Of a DNA stretch of 64,000 bases, positions 26,020 through 35,395 are shown piece after piece (the stretch's first letter is position 1; each line of letters opens with the position of its first letter). A model generated the notes under the pieces. It made no database searches and was not told the DNA's origin. It saw only the letters and a list, made by a program, of their open reading frames with translations. The position numbers were made by a program, and so were the translations under genes. The stretch spans positions 62,001 through 126,000 of the forward strand of contig CAVTFT010000013.1 in NCBI GenBank assembly GCA_963734085.1, read 5' to 3'. The stretch is from CAIWHR01 sp963734085 (GTDB taxonomy: Bacteria > Pseudomonadota > Gammaproteobacteria > Burkholderiales > Casimicrobiaceae).

Positions 26020-26247
26020 TTAGCCGGCCACGGCCCCATAGGCGGCAAACTCCCAGTCCCCACTCGCTTCGTCCTGGCGAAGGACGTACAGGTGGCCGTC
26101 ATCGGCGTCGACCTTGAATCAGCGCTGCGTCGGAGCGAACCAGCGATCGACCACGGCGCGCACGGCGAGCCGGCGCTTGCCCAGCCAGAACGCAAGCGGC
26201 TCCTGATCACCGCGATATCCGGCGTAGCACTCCACGCGAACCGCCAT
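26020..26247 (-). pseudogene. Small conserved hypothetical with an in-frame TGA
   Basis: Codons from 26247 read MAVRVECYAGYRGDQEPLAF, then VVDRWFAPTQR, then TGA (26119-26121), then FKVDADDGHLYVLRQDEASG and a TAA at 26020. Homologues I recall read as one ~75-residue protein with Tyr or Trp at the stop, so TGG probably became TGA. The family function is unknown. No ribosome binding site is clear. Confidence 0.5.
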
Positions 26248-26288
26248 GCCGTAAAGATACCGCTCTGGCGTTGCTTCGCCACAAGCCG

Positions 26289-26647
26289 GCGAGGGCCCGC
26301 GCCCCACGACTAATCGCTGAACGGCTGCACCCGGCTTGGGTGCGGCCATTCGGCCGGCACGGGAGACTGGCGGTCATCGACCCAGTATAGATACTCCGTC
26401 CCGCTTTCCGTGATACTGGTCACGGCTGGCAGGTAGCTGCCAGTGAAGGCGGGACATGCGCCCGCGGACTACGAATAAGTCGACCCAATCGTTCGACGTT
26501 TACGGCTTTAGCTTCGAGTCCGCGGGTGCGCCTGCGTTCGTCAACGAATACTCAGGGTTCGCCGTCGCACCGGCTCACTATATTGCCTTCGTAGAACGCA
26601 AGCTCGCATGTGCCTGGTCGCCAATCTATCACTGCAGGAGGTGCCGC
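26289..26647 (+). ncRNA. Non-coding leader of the IS110 element, possible bridge-RNA region
   Basis: About 350 bases precede the IS110 transposase. They contain a perfect hairpin CTGGCAG-GTAG-CTGCCAG (26426-26443) and a GC-rich stem around 26310-26345. In IS110-group elements the bridge RNA is transcribed from the leader region upstream of the transposase; here this is inference from position. The element's left boundary is not defined. Confidence 0.3.
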
Positions 26648-28066
26648 GTGAAGCCTCTATCCGATCGTCCTTTCACCGCCCATATCGGCATCGATTGGGC
26701 GGACGCAAAGCACGATGTTTGCCTCCAGGCCGCAGACAGTAAGCAGCGTGAGTTCGACCGCATTGCCCATCAGGTGGGCAGCATTGATCAATGGGCGAAG
26801 TCGTTGCATCAACGCTTCGGTGGTCCCATTGCCGTGGCGCTGGAATTGGCCAAGGGACCGCTCGTCTATGCGCTGCAGAAGTATGACTTCTTCGTGCTCT
26901 TCCCGATCAATCCTGCGACCCTGGCCAGGTACCGCGAAGCGTTCAAGCCCAGTGGCGCTAAGGACGATCCTACCGATGCCGAACTGGCGCTCGATCTGCT
27001 GCTCCGCCACCCAGAGCGATTCACCCCGCTCAAGCCGCAAAGCGTGGCGATGCGCACGCTGCTCAGCCTGACCGAGCAGCGACGCGAGCTGGTCGATGAC
27101 AAGACCCGGGTTACCAACCGCTTGGGCAATGCCCTCAAGCAATACTATCCGCAAGCGCTAGACTGGTTCGAGCAGCGCGATACGATCCTGTTCTGCGACT
27201 TCCTGACTCGCTGGCCAACCCTCGCTCAGGTCAAGCGCGCCCGCAAAACCAGCTTGACGGCATTCTTCTACGCCCACAACGGGCGGCGGCCTAAGGTCAT
27301 CGACGCCCGCCTTGACTCGATCCGGACGGCCAGGCCGCTTACGGATGACCCAGGGGTGATAGCGCCGTATCGGTTGCAGGTGTTGGTGCTGGTCGAGCAA
27401 CTGCGCGTCACCCTCCACGCCATCGATCGCTTTGACCGACAGATCGCCGCCGTGGCCGCCACCCTTCCGGACTACACCCTATTCAGCCCGTTACCGGGCG
27501 CCGGTCCCCACCTGGCGCCACGTCTGCTCGCCGCCTTTGGCGAACAACGCGAGCGTTTCATGAGCGCCGATGAACTCCAGAAGTATTCCGGCATTGCACC
27601 TGTCACCGAACGCAGCGGCAAGAAGCACTGGGTGCACTGGCGATGGCAGTGCCCGAAATTTGTCCGACAGACCTTTGTGGAATGGGCGGGCCAGACGATC
27701 AACAAGTCCTTCTGGGCCGGCGTCTACTATCGGCAGCAACGCGACAAGGGCAGTTCCCATCAAGCGGCGGTACGCGCGCTGGCTTTCAAGTGGATCCGCA
27801 TCCTTTACCGTTGCTGGCAAGCCCGCACACCCTACGACGAGTCAACCTATCTCAACACATTGCGGCAGCGCGGTTCTCCCCTGCTGAAACACGTCAATCT
27901 AACTACACAAAACGCTGGACGGACTACCTCAGGGCGTGAAGCCGCCGGTCGGTCCTCTCCAAGCTGCCATTCGCCACGGTTTATCAGCCACGGCACACCA
28001 CCAGCGCCGTCGGCTGTATGCGTTGGTTCGCCGATCAATCGAGTCCGATGCAAGCGTTCGCCATAG
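26648..28066 (+). CDS. IS110-family DEDD transposase with an extended C-terminus
   Basis: Starts at GTG 26648 with a strong AGGAGG 6 bases upstream. The N-terminal RuvC-like domain has the DEDD residues: Asp in HIGIDWADAKHD, Glu in ALELAKG, and the two Asp in KDDPTDAELAL. The C-terminal transposase_20 region (FSPLPGAGPHLAPRLLAAFG, then SGIAPVTERSGKK) with the conserved serine is intact. The normal protein should end near GSPLLKHVNL (about 27900); here the frame runs a further ~55 codons of Ser/Pro-rich sequence, so the native stop is probably lost. Confidence 0.8.
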   Translation: MKPLSDRPFTAHIGIDWADAKHDVCLQAADSKQREFDRIAHQVGSIDQWAKSLHQRFGGPIAVALELAKGPLVYALQKYDFFVLFPINPATLARYREAFKPSGAKDDPTDAELALDLLLRHPERFTPLKPQSVAMRTLLSLTEQRRELVDDKTRVTNRLGNALKQYYPQALDWFEQRDTILFCDFLTRWPTLAQVKRARKTSLTAFFYAHNGRRPKVIDARLDSIRTARPLTDDPGVIAPYRLQVLVLVEQLRVTLHAIDRFDRQIAAVAATLPDYTLFSPLPGAGPHLAPRLLAAFGEQRERFMSADELQKYSGIAPVTERSGKKHWVHWRWQCPKFVRQTFVEWAGQTINKSFWAGVYYRQQRDKGSSHQAAVRALAFKWIRILYRCWQARTPYDESTYLNTLRQRGSPLLKHVNLTTQNAGRTTSGREAAGRSSPSCHSPRFISHGTPPAPSAVCVGSPINRVRCKRSP

Positions 28067-28608
28067 TCAAATCATGTCCCATGACAGTACGCGGCCATGC
28101 GCCTCGTCGGTCATGACGAGCTTGATGATATAGGGCGCGGCTTTTGTGAGCCAAAATCTCATCGTGTAGTCGCCCCTTCGGGCGCTTTGGAGTCCTTGGC
28201 GCCTGAAAGCAAGACCGAAGTGACATGTGTGCCGTCAAAAGTGCGCTTAAAGACTGTTCCGTCGATGTTGTGCGCTTCCGATGAAATCGGCGCCAGCGTT
28301 TTCGAATCGAAGACGTTGATGATGACGTTCGACGCTCCAGTGATGAAGCTCACGCCTTGTACGCGCAGCATTGCCTGCTTCCCATTCACAGTGGTCCACT
28401 GCATGTGGTCGCTCCAAACTCCTTCCGGAAGCACGCGACCGTCTGGAAGCTTCACGCTGTAGAACCATGCATTGTTGTAAGGCGCCAAGAATGAACCATT
28501 GAGCGTTCCGTCGCCAACACGTACGGCAATCGCCGATGAAGCAGCCGCCGCCGAGTTCACGGCAAGACTGTACGCAATCATCGTTGCGGCTATGCGGTGG
28601 AAACGCAT
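28067..28608 (-). pseudogene. Secreted protein with a C-terminal frameshift
   Basis: From the ATG at 28608 a signal peptide (MRFHRIAATMIAYSLAVNSAAAA) is followed by a ~130-residue domain ending SGAKDSKAPEG, then a stop at 28159. One frame over, the same strand continues TMRFWLTKAAPYIIKLVMTD and HGRVLSWDMI to a stop at 28067-28069, which looks like the genuine end. A small indel near 28170 therefore separates the two parts. I do not recognise the family. Confidence 0.5.
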
Positions 28609-28639
28609 GTCGCCTCCTATCCTTGGTGCCAAGACCCAC

Positions 28640-29052
28640 GGAATGCAGCCGCCTGCCTAATCACCTCGGCAATCACCAGATCGTGTCGGTGGTGAATGGA
28701 ACTGCGAGCATACTACGCCCCCGAGTTGGGTTTTATCCCTGCTGGCAGATGACTGGTTCCGCTAGGCGCGCGCCCTTTGCTGACTTTCGCGCTCAAGAAG
28801 AGGAGACGTTGCTGGGCTTTGCGGCGCAGCGCGAAACCGTCTCGCCGGCGTGCGCCGAGATCGGCGCCACGCGCCCCGCAAGCATCGCAATGCGCAGCGG
28901 GTTGCTCCTTCATTTGCGGCCGCTTCCTCCCGAAATTCGTGGGCTATGCCGTCCGTTGGGCCACGCGAACGTCAGCGGAACCTGCGCCAGGACGCGCCTA
29001 GGGCAGTTAGGCTATATGCTTCACTCCAGGTATCGCAACTTCACGTCGGATC
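28640..29052. other. Intergenic stretch, no gene recognised
   Basis: About 410 bases upstream of the membrane-protein/RavA operon. Open frames on either strand are short, Arg/Ala-rich and lack recognisable motifs. It may hold the operon promoter but I cannot point to one. Confidence 0.4.
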
Positions 29053-29409
29053 ATGGGCAGCAACAGAGATTCTTCACGGCGGCGTTGGCTGAGTATTGCC
29101 CTGCGATCCTTGCACTTGGCGGGCGTGGTGGACGCTGCTGTCGGCGTCCTTGGTCACGGCAGTCCCCACGCCACCGGTATCGTACTCATGCTGCTTACCG
29201 GGTTTGTTCTGTATGGGATCGATTTGTGGCATCACCCTGACCTCTGGCGGGAAGTGGCGGGGGTGTTCATCCTTGTCAAACTGGTATTGCTCGTTGCGAT
29301 GATGCTCGCGACGCACCTTGCCGCGCTCTTGTTCTGGCTCCTACTGATTTCGTCCTCAGTCGTGTCTCACGCACCGCATGCATTCCGGCACAGAAGGATC
29401 ATCGGTTAG
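29053..29409 (+). CDS. Small inner-membrane protein, unknown function
   Basis: A 118-residue protein with three or four hydrophobic segments (LRSLHLAGVVDAAVGVL; ATGIVLMLLTGFVLYGI; VFILVKLVLLVAMMLATHL; ALLFWLLLISSSVV) separated by short charged loops with DLWHHPDLWREVAG. Such proteins occur as conserved hypotheticals in betaproteobacteria. It ends 18 bases before ravA and probably belongs to that operon, so it may anchor or report to the ATPase. No catalytic motif is visible. Confidence 0.6.
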   Translation: MGSNRDSSRRRWLSIALRSLHLAGVVDAAVGVLGHGSPHATGIVLMLLTGFVLYGIDLWHHPDLWREVAGVFILVKLVLLVAMMLATHLAALLFWLLLISSSVVSHAPHAFRHRRIIG

Positions 29410-29427
29410 CGCAGGTATCATGTCTCG

Positions 29428-30822
29428 ATGACCATGCATTCCCGTTTCATCCGGAATCGGCTGGCGGACATTCTCGACGACCTGGAATATGGCCTGGTGG
29501 AGCGCCGTCGGCAGGTGCGGCTCGCGTTTCTCACTGCGCTCTCGGGAGAGCATACGCTACTCATCGGGCCGCCCGGCACTGCGAAGAGCGAGCTCGCGCG
29601 ACGATTGCACCTCGCGTTCGAGGATGCGCTGTACTTCGAGCGCCTGCTGACGCGCTTCTCGGTACCCGAAGAACTGTTCGGCCCGCTGTCGATCAGCGCC
29701 CTGGAGCAGGATCGCTATGAGCGTCAAACGGCCGGCTACCTGCCGCAGGCCTCGATCGCCTTCATTGACGAGGTATTCAAGGCGAACAGCGCCATACTCA
29801 ACGCCCTGCTCACGCTTCTCAACGAACGCAAATTCGACAACGGCACGAGTCGCCAGGACTGCCCGCTGATCAGCGTCATCGGTGCGACCAACGAAGTGCC
29901 GGAGGGCGAGGTGGCGGAAGCCTTTTTCGACCGCTTCCTCATGCGCCTCCCGGTAGCGCCGGTGAGTGCCGATGGCTTCCGGGAATTGCTGGCACTCGAA
30001 GCCCATCGCGGACCGGAGACTGGTGGCGCGCTCGCCCGGCACGAGCGCGACGCCATCACCCAAGCAGCTGGCAAAGTGAGAGTCACCGAGGAAACGGCAA
30101 ACCTGCTCGCCGAGCTCCGCCAATATCTCGCCGGCGCAGCGATCTATGTTTCAGACCGGCGCTGGCTGAAGATCGTGTGGCTTCTGAAGTCGGCGGCGGC
30201 CACGGAGGCGCGCTCGGAGCTTTGCCTGTGGGATCTGTGGCTGTTGCCCTGGTGCACGGCGCACGATGTTGAAGGTCAGGCTGCCGTCCACGACTGGCTG
30301 TTGACCAGGCTCGGCGTGCGCGAGGCCCTTTCGCCGCCGCGGCTAACGCGGGTGGTGGAGGCATTTGAGGCGCAGGCCGCGTTGGAGCAGGACGCCGAAG
30401 ATCTCGATTACGATGCCTCGGGGCGACTCAAGTTCTCCACGGATCTGGACGGACGCATGCACGACGCCAAGGGCGCGTCCCAGGTTGCCCGCATGCACTA
30501 CACGCGCCGCCGCCGCTATGGCGAGACGCACATCGGCGCCCGTTTGCGCCAGATCGACGACCTTTTGGCATGCATCGCCGGTTACGCGGAAGAGCTCAGG
30601 GCGCGACGGGCCGAGCTCGCCGCCTACTCCGCAAACAGCCTGTGGCTCGATCGCGAATTCGCTGCGAGCGCTGCCGCCAACCTCGAAGCAACGCAGTCTG
30701 CACTCGCCGGGCTCGCGGAGCGCGCTTTGAGCTCGCGTTCCGCGTTCGCGGCGCTGCCACGCCTGCCGGACGATCCCGGGACGAGACCGGAGCCGGTCGC
30801 GCACGAGCTTCTCGACCTGTGA
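29428..30822 (+). CDS. ravA: MoxR-family AAA+ ATPase (RavA-like)
   Basis: A 464-residue AAA+ ATPase of the RavA branch of MoxR proteins. Walker A GPPGTAKS (Lys53), Walker B IAFIDEVFKA (Asp114, Glu115), sensor 1 VIGATNEVPEGE and the arginine finger region FFDRFLMRLPV are all present. The C-terminal half contains the lid and a long helical region. MoxR ATPases act with VWA proteins as chaperones or in metal insertion. It is followed directly by a VWA gene and a DUF364 gene. Confidence 0.9.
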   Translation: MTMHSRFIRNRLADILDDLEYGLVERRRQVRLAFLTALSGEHTLLIGPPGTAKSELARRLHLAFEDALYFERLLTRFSVPEELFGPLSISALEQDRYERQTAGYLPQASIAFIDEVFKANSAILNALLTLLNERKFDNGTSRQDCPLISVIGATNEVPEGEVAEAFFDRFLMRLPVAPVSADGFRELLALEAHRGPETGGALARHERDAITQAAGKVRVTEETANLLAELRQYLAGAAIYVSDRRWLKIVWLLKSAAATEARSELCLWDLWLLPWCTAHDVEGQAAVHDWLLTRLGVREALSPPRLTRVVEAFEAQAALEQDAEDLDYDASGRLKFSTDLDGRMHDAKGASQVARMHYTRRRRYGETHIGARLRQIDDLLACIAGYAEELRARRAELAAYSANSLWLDREFAASAAANLEATQSALAGLAERALSSRSAFAALPRLPDDPGTRPEPVAHELLDL

Positions 30823-30839
30823 ACCGACGAGAACGCGAG

Positions 30840-32381
30840 ATGAGGCCGCTGCTGTTCGAGCAGCGCGAGGTGCGGCTCTCATCGCTCGAGTGCCTGCCGC
30901 GCAGCCTCTGGCTGGGGAGCCTGATCAACTCGCAGGGATCGCTCGAGCCCAGGCTGTGCGCGCTGCAGGGCCTGCGCGAGGCACTGCTCGCGGGCGGTAC
31001 CCCAGATCCGGCAAGTGTGCATTGGCCCGATCCGGCGCTGGCCGCTGCACTGCACGCGGCATTCTTGCAGCTGGATCTGCGGGACCTGTGTCGCGAGTGC
31101 AGCGACCTCACTGACCAGGTGTTGAGCTCGATGCTCTGGCATCTCGATCGGATCGTCGATTATGCTGACCGCGGCGATGCCGGGGACGCCGCAAGGGCAA
31201 GGGCCATCGCCGCATTTGTCGAAGATTGGCAGGAGCGCCGCGGGCTGCTGGAAGAGCTGGTGGAGGTCTTCGGAGCGGCGGGGGGGCTGCTCAAGAACAC
31301 GAACTGGGGCCAGTTGCGCGGTCTGCTCGAGAGTGACGAATGGCAGGAGATCGTGCGCATTCGGCGCCTTATCAATACCCTGCCGGAGATGACGGCCCTG
31401 CTCCGGCACCTTGGCCGCGCGCAACCTTCCGAGGATGCAGACGAGTCGAATCAGGTCGAGCTGCCGGCGCAGGAACAGTCCACTGCGCCGCGTGCCCGCC
31501 TTCGGCTCACCCGCGTTCCAGAGATGCCCGGGGAAACGCGCGGCGTCTACCGTTCCGGCCGCATCGCGCGCATGCTGCCTTCGGAGACCATGCTGTTGAC
31601 CCACCGGCACCTTCGCCTCGTCTGGCACGCGCACCATGCAGAGCGCAGCCTCCTCACTTACGAGGACGACGAGCGCATGCACCAGATCGTTCACGAGCCG
31701 GTGCCCGTCACCCGACCCAGCCCGCAGCGCAGGCCAGACCGGCGCATGGAAGCCGGGCCGATGCTGATCTGCGTCGACACGTCCGGCTCGATGCAGGGTG
31801 GCGCCGAGGCCGTAGCGAAAGCGGTCGTGCTGGAAGCGATGCGGACCGCGCACGCGCAGCGACGCGCCTGTCACGTATTCGCCTTCGGCGGTCCGGACGA
31901 AGTCGTGGAAATGGAGCTGACCCTGGACGCGCCGAGCGTAGCCGGGCTGGCGCAGTTCCTCGCCCAGGGTTTTCGCGGCGGAACAGACGTTTGTGGCCCA
32001 CTCGAACGGGTCCTCACCCGGCTTGCGGAAGAGCGCTGGCAGCTCGCCGATCTGCTCATCGCCTCGGATGGAGAATTTGGCGCCACACCCGCGACCGCTG
32101 CGGCGACCGTGCTGGCCAAGACAAGCCTTGGCCTGCGGGTCCAAGGCGTATTGATCGGTGACCGCGAAACGATCGGCATGCTCGAGTTGGCCGACGACAT
32201 CTTCTGGGTGCGCGACTGGCGCCGCTATGGGGGAAACGACCTGGATTCGCCGGTGCGGACGAAGAGCCTGACCGCCATCTATTTTCCCGGCGCGCTTCGC
32301 TCACCCAGAAAGGACCTCTCCGTCGACGGCGACCTGACGTCGCACACGGTCGTCCCACGCGGGCAAACTGGACAGGCGTGA
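30840..32381 (+). CDS. viaA: VWA-domain protein, ViaA-like partner of RavA
   Basis: A 513-residue cytoplasmic protein. The N-terminal ~290 residues are helical with FVEDWQERRGLLEELVEVFG; the C-terminal VWA domain has an intact MIDAS motif DTSGSMQG (from Asp313), with the threonine of GGTDVCGP and aspartate of LIASDGEFG. This architecture is that of ViaA, which stimulates the RavA ATPase. The ATG at 30840 is used; a GTG at 30819 overlapping the ravA stop is an alternative. Its own stop overlaps the next start (GTGA). Confidence 0.85.
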   Translation: MRPLLFEQREVRLSSLECLPRSLWLGSLINSQGSLEPRLCALQGLREALLAGGTPDPASVHWPDPALAAALHAAFLQLDLRDLCRECSDLTDQVLSSMLWHLDRIVDYADRGDAGDAARARAIAAFVEDWQERRGLLEELVEVFGAAGGLLKNTNWGQLRGLLESDEWQEIVRIRRLINTLPEMTALLRHLGRAQPSEDADESNQVELPAQEQSTAPRARLRLTRVPEMPGETRGVYRSGRIARMLPSETMLLTHRHLRLVWHAHHAERSLLTYEDDERMHQIVHEPVPVTRPSPQRRPDRRMEAGPMLICVDTSGSMQGGAEAVAKAVVLEAMRTAHAQRRACHVFAFGGPDEVVEMELTLDAPSVAGLAQFLAQGFRGGTDVCGPLERVLTRLAEERWQLADLLIASDGEFGATPATAAATVLAKTSLGLRVQGVLIGDRETIGMLELADDIFWVRDWRRYGGNDLDSPVRTKSLTAIYFPGALRSPRKDLSVDGDLTSHTVVPRGQTGQA

Positions 32382-33355
32382 GCCGGACCCTGTCGATGGC
32401 GGCGATCGCGGAACTCTATGTGGCACTTGCCGAGCGCGTGACGGCAGCGCTCGGTTGCCCACGCGTGCGTGCGCTGCATCTGCCGCCCGCCGCGGAGGCT
32501 GACGAAAAGGATGCTGAATTCTGCGCCGTCGAACTGGAAGATGGATCGGTTGGATTCTCCTACGTCCGGCTCGGTGCGGTCGAACCGTTGATGCGTGCTC
32601 GCCCCGACGCCGGCGCGCTTGCCGGCGTAGAGGCCGTGGCGCTTGCGCGCGGCTATGCCGGGTCGAATTCCATCGCCAAGGCACTCGGCTTTGCGACAAT
32701 CAACGCACTGTCGCAGCAGCTCTTTTCCCGCGCGGGCTGGACACCGCCGGCCGCGAAGAATTCAATCGGCGAAATCGAACCGCAACGTGGCGAGCATATC
32801 GGCATGATCGGATTCTTCCAGCCACTCGTTCCGCGCATCCGCGACGCTGGTGCACGGCTTACAGTCTTGGAACTCAGGCCGGAGCTCGAAGGCGAGCATG
32901 AGAATTTTCGCGTGACGCTCGACCCCGCCGACTTGGCGTCGTGCGACAAAGTGGTAAGCACCTGCACGGTGATGCTCAACGACACGCTGGACGCCGTGCT
33001 CGCTGCTTGTCAGAATTCACGTCACTTTGCGATCGTCGGTCCCACTGCCGGGTGTCTCCCCGATCCTCTGTTCGCCCGAGGCGTCAACACCATTGGTGGC
33101 CGGCGCGTAGTAGATGCAGAGGGATTCCGCGACGCCTTTTGCAGCGGCAAGAAATGGGGAGCCTTCGCAGACAAATACGTCATCGCGCGGCAGACCTACC
33201 CCGGTGCTGACTGGTTGCTGGATAGAGTTGGCCGAGCCGCGGACACCGGTTCGACTGGCAGCGGAGCCGCTCACGCCCATGTCCAATCTGCGTCGACGCA
33301 AGCTCGATCCGTCGAGTCGATGATTCCCACGGAATCGCGGCAACGCCCGCTTTGA
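32378..33355 (+). CDS. DUF364 (putative heavy-metal chelation) protein
   Basis: A 325-residue protein that begins at a GTG overlapping the viaA stop by 4 bases. Residues about 30-110 match the DUF4213 N-terminal fold (ALARGYAGSNSIAKALGFATINALSQQL) and about 135-265 the DUF364 domain (GEHIGMIGFFQPLVPRIRDAG; CDKVVSTCTVMLNDTLDAVL; GPTAGCLPDPLFARGV), called a heavy-metal-chelation domain. The operon with an AAA+ ATPase and a VWA protein recalls metal chelatases such as BchI/BchD or CobS/CobT. The C-terminal ~45 residues are low-complexity. Confidence 0.75.
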   Translation: MSRTLSMAAIAELYVALAERVTAALGCPRVRALHLPPAAEADEKDAEFCAVELEDGSVGFSYVRLGAVEPLMRARPDAGALAGVEAVALARGYAGSNSIAKALGFATINALSQQLFSRAGWTPPAAKNSIGEIEPQRGEHIGMIGFFQPLVPRIRDAGARLTVLELRPELEGEHENFRVTLDPADLASCDKVVSTCTVMLNDTLDAVLAACQNSRHFAIVGPTAGCLPDPLFARGVNTIGGRRVVDAEGFRDAFCSGKKWGAFADKYVIARQTYPGADWLLDRVGRAADTGSTGSGAAHAHVQSASTQARSVESMIPTESRQRPL

Positions 33356-33516
33356 GGAGGGCGGGCCAATGTCGGGTCATGGCCGGTCAGCGACTGTCGA
33401 GTCGGACCGCGAACTGGCCTGATCATTGACGGGCGCGGATCGACCCCAACCGGCCGTTGCACCTGTCGGTGGCGAATTCGCAGTACGAGGATTTCGCCAT
33501 CGACAGGTCCTGCGAC

Positions 33517-33706
33517 TCAGGATCCGAGCAACTCTTCGCGCGTCTTGGGCTTCTGATGCTGGTGCATGCACGCTAGCACGAGGACGAGATCCTGTTCGAT
33601 CACGTAAAACAGGGAGTAGGGAAATCGACGCAGAACCGCTCGTCGAATCTCATCCTCGACGCGCTGGTATAGCGTAAGCGTCCGGTCATCACCGTCTTGA
33701 ACTGAC
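33517..33706 (-). pseudogene. 3' part of a RelE/ParE-type toxin gene cut by an IS
   Basis: On the minus strand the frame upstream of the stop at 33517 reads RVEDEIRRAVLRRFPYSLF then YVIEQDLVLVLACMHQHQKP, the second half of a ParE/RelE toxin. The first part is missing, replaced by the IS left end at 33707. No antitoxin is present. Bases 33356-33516 hold nothing recognised. Confidence 0.65.
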
Positions 33707-34939
33707 TGTGGTCCGCAATAATTCGCGCGGCGGCGGCTGCCGTGTCCGACGCCTGCAGACGCGGGCTGAGTCTGGCATGATGAACACATGCTGCAGCTGG
33801 CGCGAGCGATCGTCGGGGTAGCCTCGGAGGTCCTGAGGCTGGTCGTTTCGTTCTTACGCTCGTCCAGAGCGATCCGCGCTGAGAACCTGGTTCTTCGCAA
33901 GCAGCTCGCGAGTTATATTGAGCGTGGTATCAAGCCCCGACGCATGGATTACGCGACTCGCGTCAGTTTCGCATTGTTCACCAGGCTCTTCGATTGGCGC
34001 GCTGCGGTGGTCAACGTCCGGCCGGCGACCATCGTTCGCTGGCACCGACTGGGCTGGCGGATCTTGTGGCGCTGGAAGTGCAGGGCAGGGCGGCCACCGA
34101 TTCCGCCAGAACTACGCAGCCTGATTCGCCGGATGGCCGCAGAGAACCCGTTGTGGGGCGAAGAGCGGATTGCCAATGAGCTATTGGTTAAGCTCGGGAT
34201 CCGGGTCTCGCCGAGAACGGTCGGCAAGTACATGCCGAAGCGACCGCCAGGCCAGCCGCGTGGCGATCAGCGCTGGTCCACCTTCCTGAAGAACCATGCC
34301 ACGGCGATTCTCGCGTGCGACTTCTTCGTGGCTGTCACGGCCACGTTTCGGATGTTGTACGTGTTTGTTGTCATCGAGCACGGCACGCGTCGGCTGGCTC
34401 ACGTCAGTGTGACAGCGAACCCGAGCGCAGACTGGACGTTGCAGCAGTTGCGGGCGGTCGTCGGGGACGAAGGTGGGCATCAGTACCTTATTCATGACCG
34501 AGACAAGATCTTCGCCAAGCATCTTGATGACTCGATCAGGGCGTTGGGTATCGAAGTATTGCGATCACCTATTGCGAGTCCGAAGGCGAATTCAATCTGT
34601 GAACGCTTGATCGGGACAATACGAAGAGAATGCCTCGATTGGATGATTCCGATGTCTGAAGCACATCTGCGTTCGATTCTGCGAGAGTGGGCGACTCATT
34701 ACAATCAGGGGCGTCCGCACAGCGCGTTGGGTCCTGGCGTGCCGGATCCTCCGAAGGAATCTGTGAAGGCTCCGAAATCTACGTCCCGACATGGATTGGC
34801 GGCGGGTGCGCTCGTGCTCGCGCGCGCGGTAATGGGCGGGTTGCATCACGAATATTCGCTCGCGTTAGTCCCGGTGAGGCCATAGTCAGCGTCGTGAAAC
34901 CGACAAAATCTTGTGCTACTTGAATTACTGCGGAGCACA
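33707..34939 (+). mobile_element. Complete integrase-core IS (reference copy for two fragments)
   Basis: Bounded by TGTGGTCCGCAATAATT (33707-33723) and AATTACTGCGGAGCACA (34923-34939), reverse complements with two mismatches. One transposase gene fills it. No target duplication is seen and the genes on both sides are truncated and unrelated, so the junctions were probably made by recombination or deletion after insertion. Confidence 0.8.
33788..34885 (+). CDS. Integrase-core (rve) transposase
   Basis: A 365-residue DDE transposase. The N-terminal part has a helix-turn-helix (VRPATIVRWHRLGWRI, then EERIANELLVKLGIRVS). Catalytic residues are the Asp of ACDFFVAVT, the Asp of YLIHDRDKIF and the Glu of SICERLIGTIRREC. 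It ends with THYNQGRPHSALGPGVPDPP and a tail. The frame is intact, so it may have served the partial copies in trans. Confidence 0.85.
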   Translation: MLQLARAIVGVASEVLRLVVSFLRSSRAIRAENLVLRKQLASYIERGIKPRRMDYATRVSFALFTRLFDWRAAVVNVRPATIVRWHRLGWRILWRWKCRAGRPPIPPELRSLIRRMAAENPLWGEERIANELLVKLGIRVSPRTVGKYMPKRPPGQPRGDQRWSTFLKNHATAILACDFFVAVTATFRMLYVFVVIEHGTRRLAHVSVTANPSADWTLQQLRAVVGDEGGHQYLIHDRDKIFAKHLDDSIRALGIEVLRSPIASPKANSICERLIGTIRRECLDWMIPMSEAHLRSILREWATHYNQGRPHSALGPGVPDPPKESVKAPKSTSRHGLAAGALVLARAVMGGLHHEYSLALVPVRP

Positions 34940-35112
34940 GCTACGCCGCGCAGCACGGGGGCGCCGGTTCGCGCCAGAAGGCTGAACACGAAATCCACGA
35001 CCAACCATGTCACCCACAGCGGCGCGACCGTGAAAAATCCGATAACGATGTAGCGGCCGAAGTGCGCGCCCGATGTCTTAGCGGCAGGCGCACCCGCGTT
35101 GGAAGGTGTCAT
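34940..35112 (-). pseudogene. N-terminal fragment of a DUF502 membrane protein
   Basis: From the ATG at 35112 the minus strand reads MTPSNAGAPAAKTSG then RYIVIGFFTVAPLWVTWLVV and DFVFSLLARTGAP, the start and first membrane helix of DUF502 proteins. The frame runs into the IS right end at 34939 and the remaining ~150 residues are gone. Bases 35113-35395 contain no gene. Confidence 0.7.
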
Positions 35113-35395
35113 ACGATGCAGAGGTTCCTCGAGCGCGGGACGGACCGCGAACTGGATCAGAATCAAGCATTGATGTCCCGGCAAATGACTCGCCCATGGC
35201 TGCCTGGACCAGCTCGGCATGATAGTCTAACAAGTGTCTCGGCTGGTGCGACTTGCCGCCTCTGCATTCGGTGGCGGCACTCGCATACCTGCACGTTGCA
35301 GCATTCGCGCCAACATTTATTTGCCCGCTCGGCCAAGCCGATGGTCCCGGTCCGCGTGCAGCTTCGGGGCGCGCTGATTTGAACGGGGGTGGATC

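Noticed and set aside
26016..26282. Minus-strand 88-codon frame in the same place as the TGA-split gene
   Set aside because: Low-complexity reading in another frame; the conserved-looking reading is the one interrupted by TGA.
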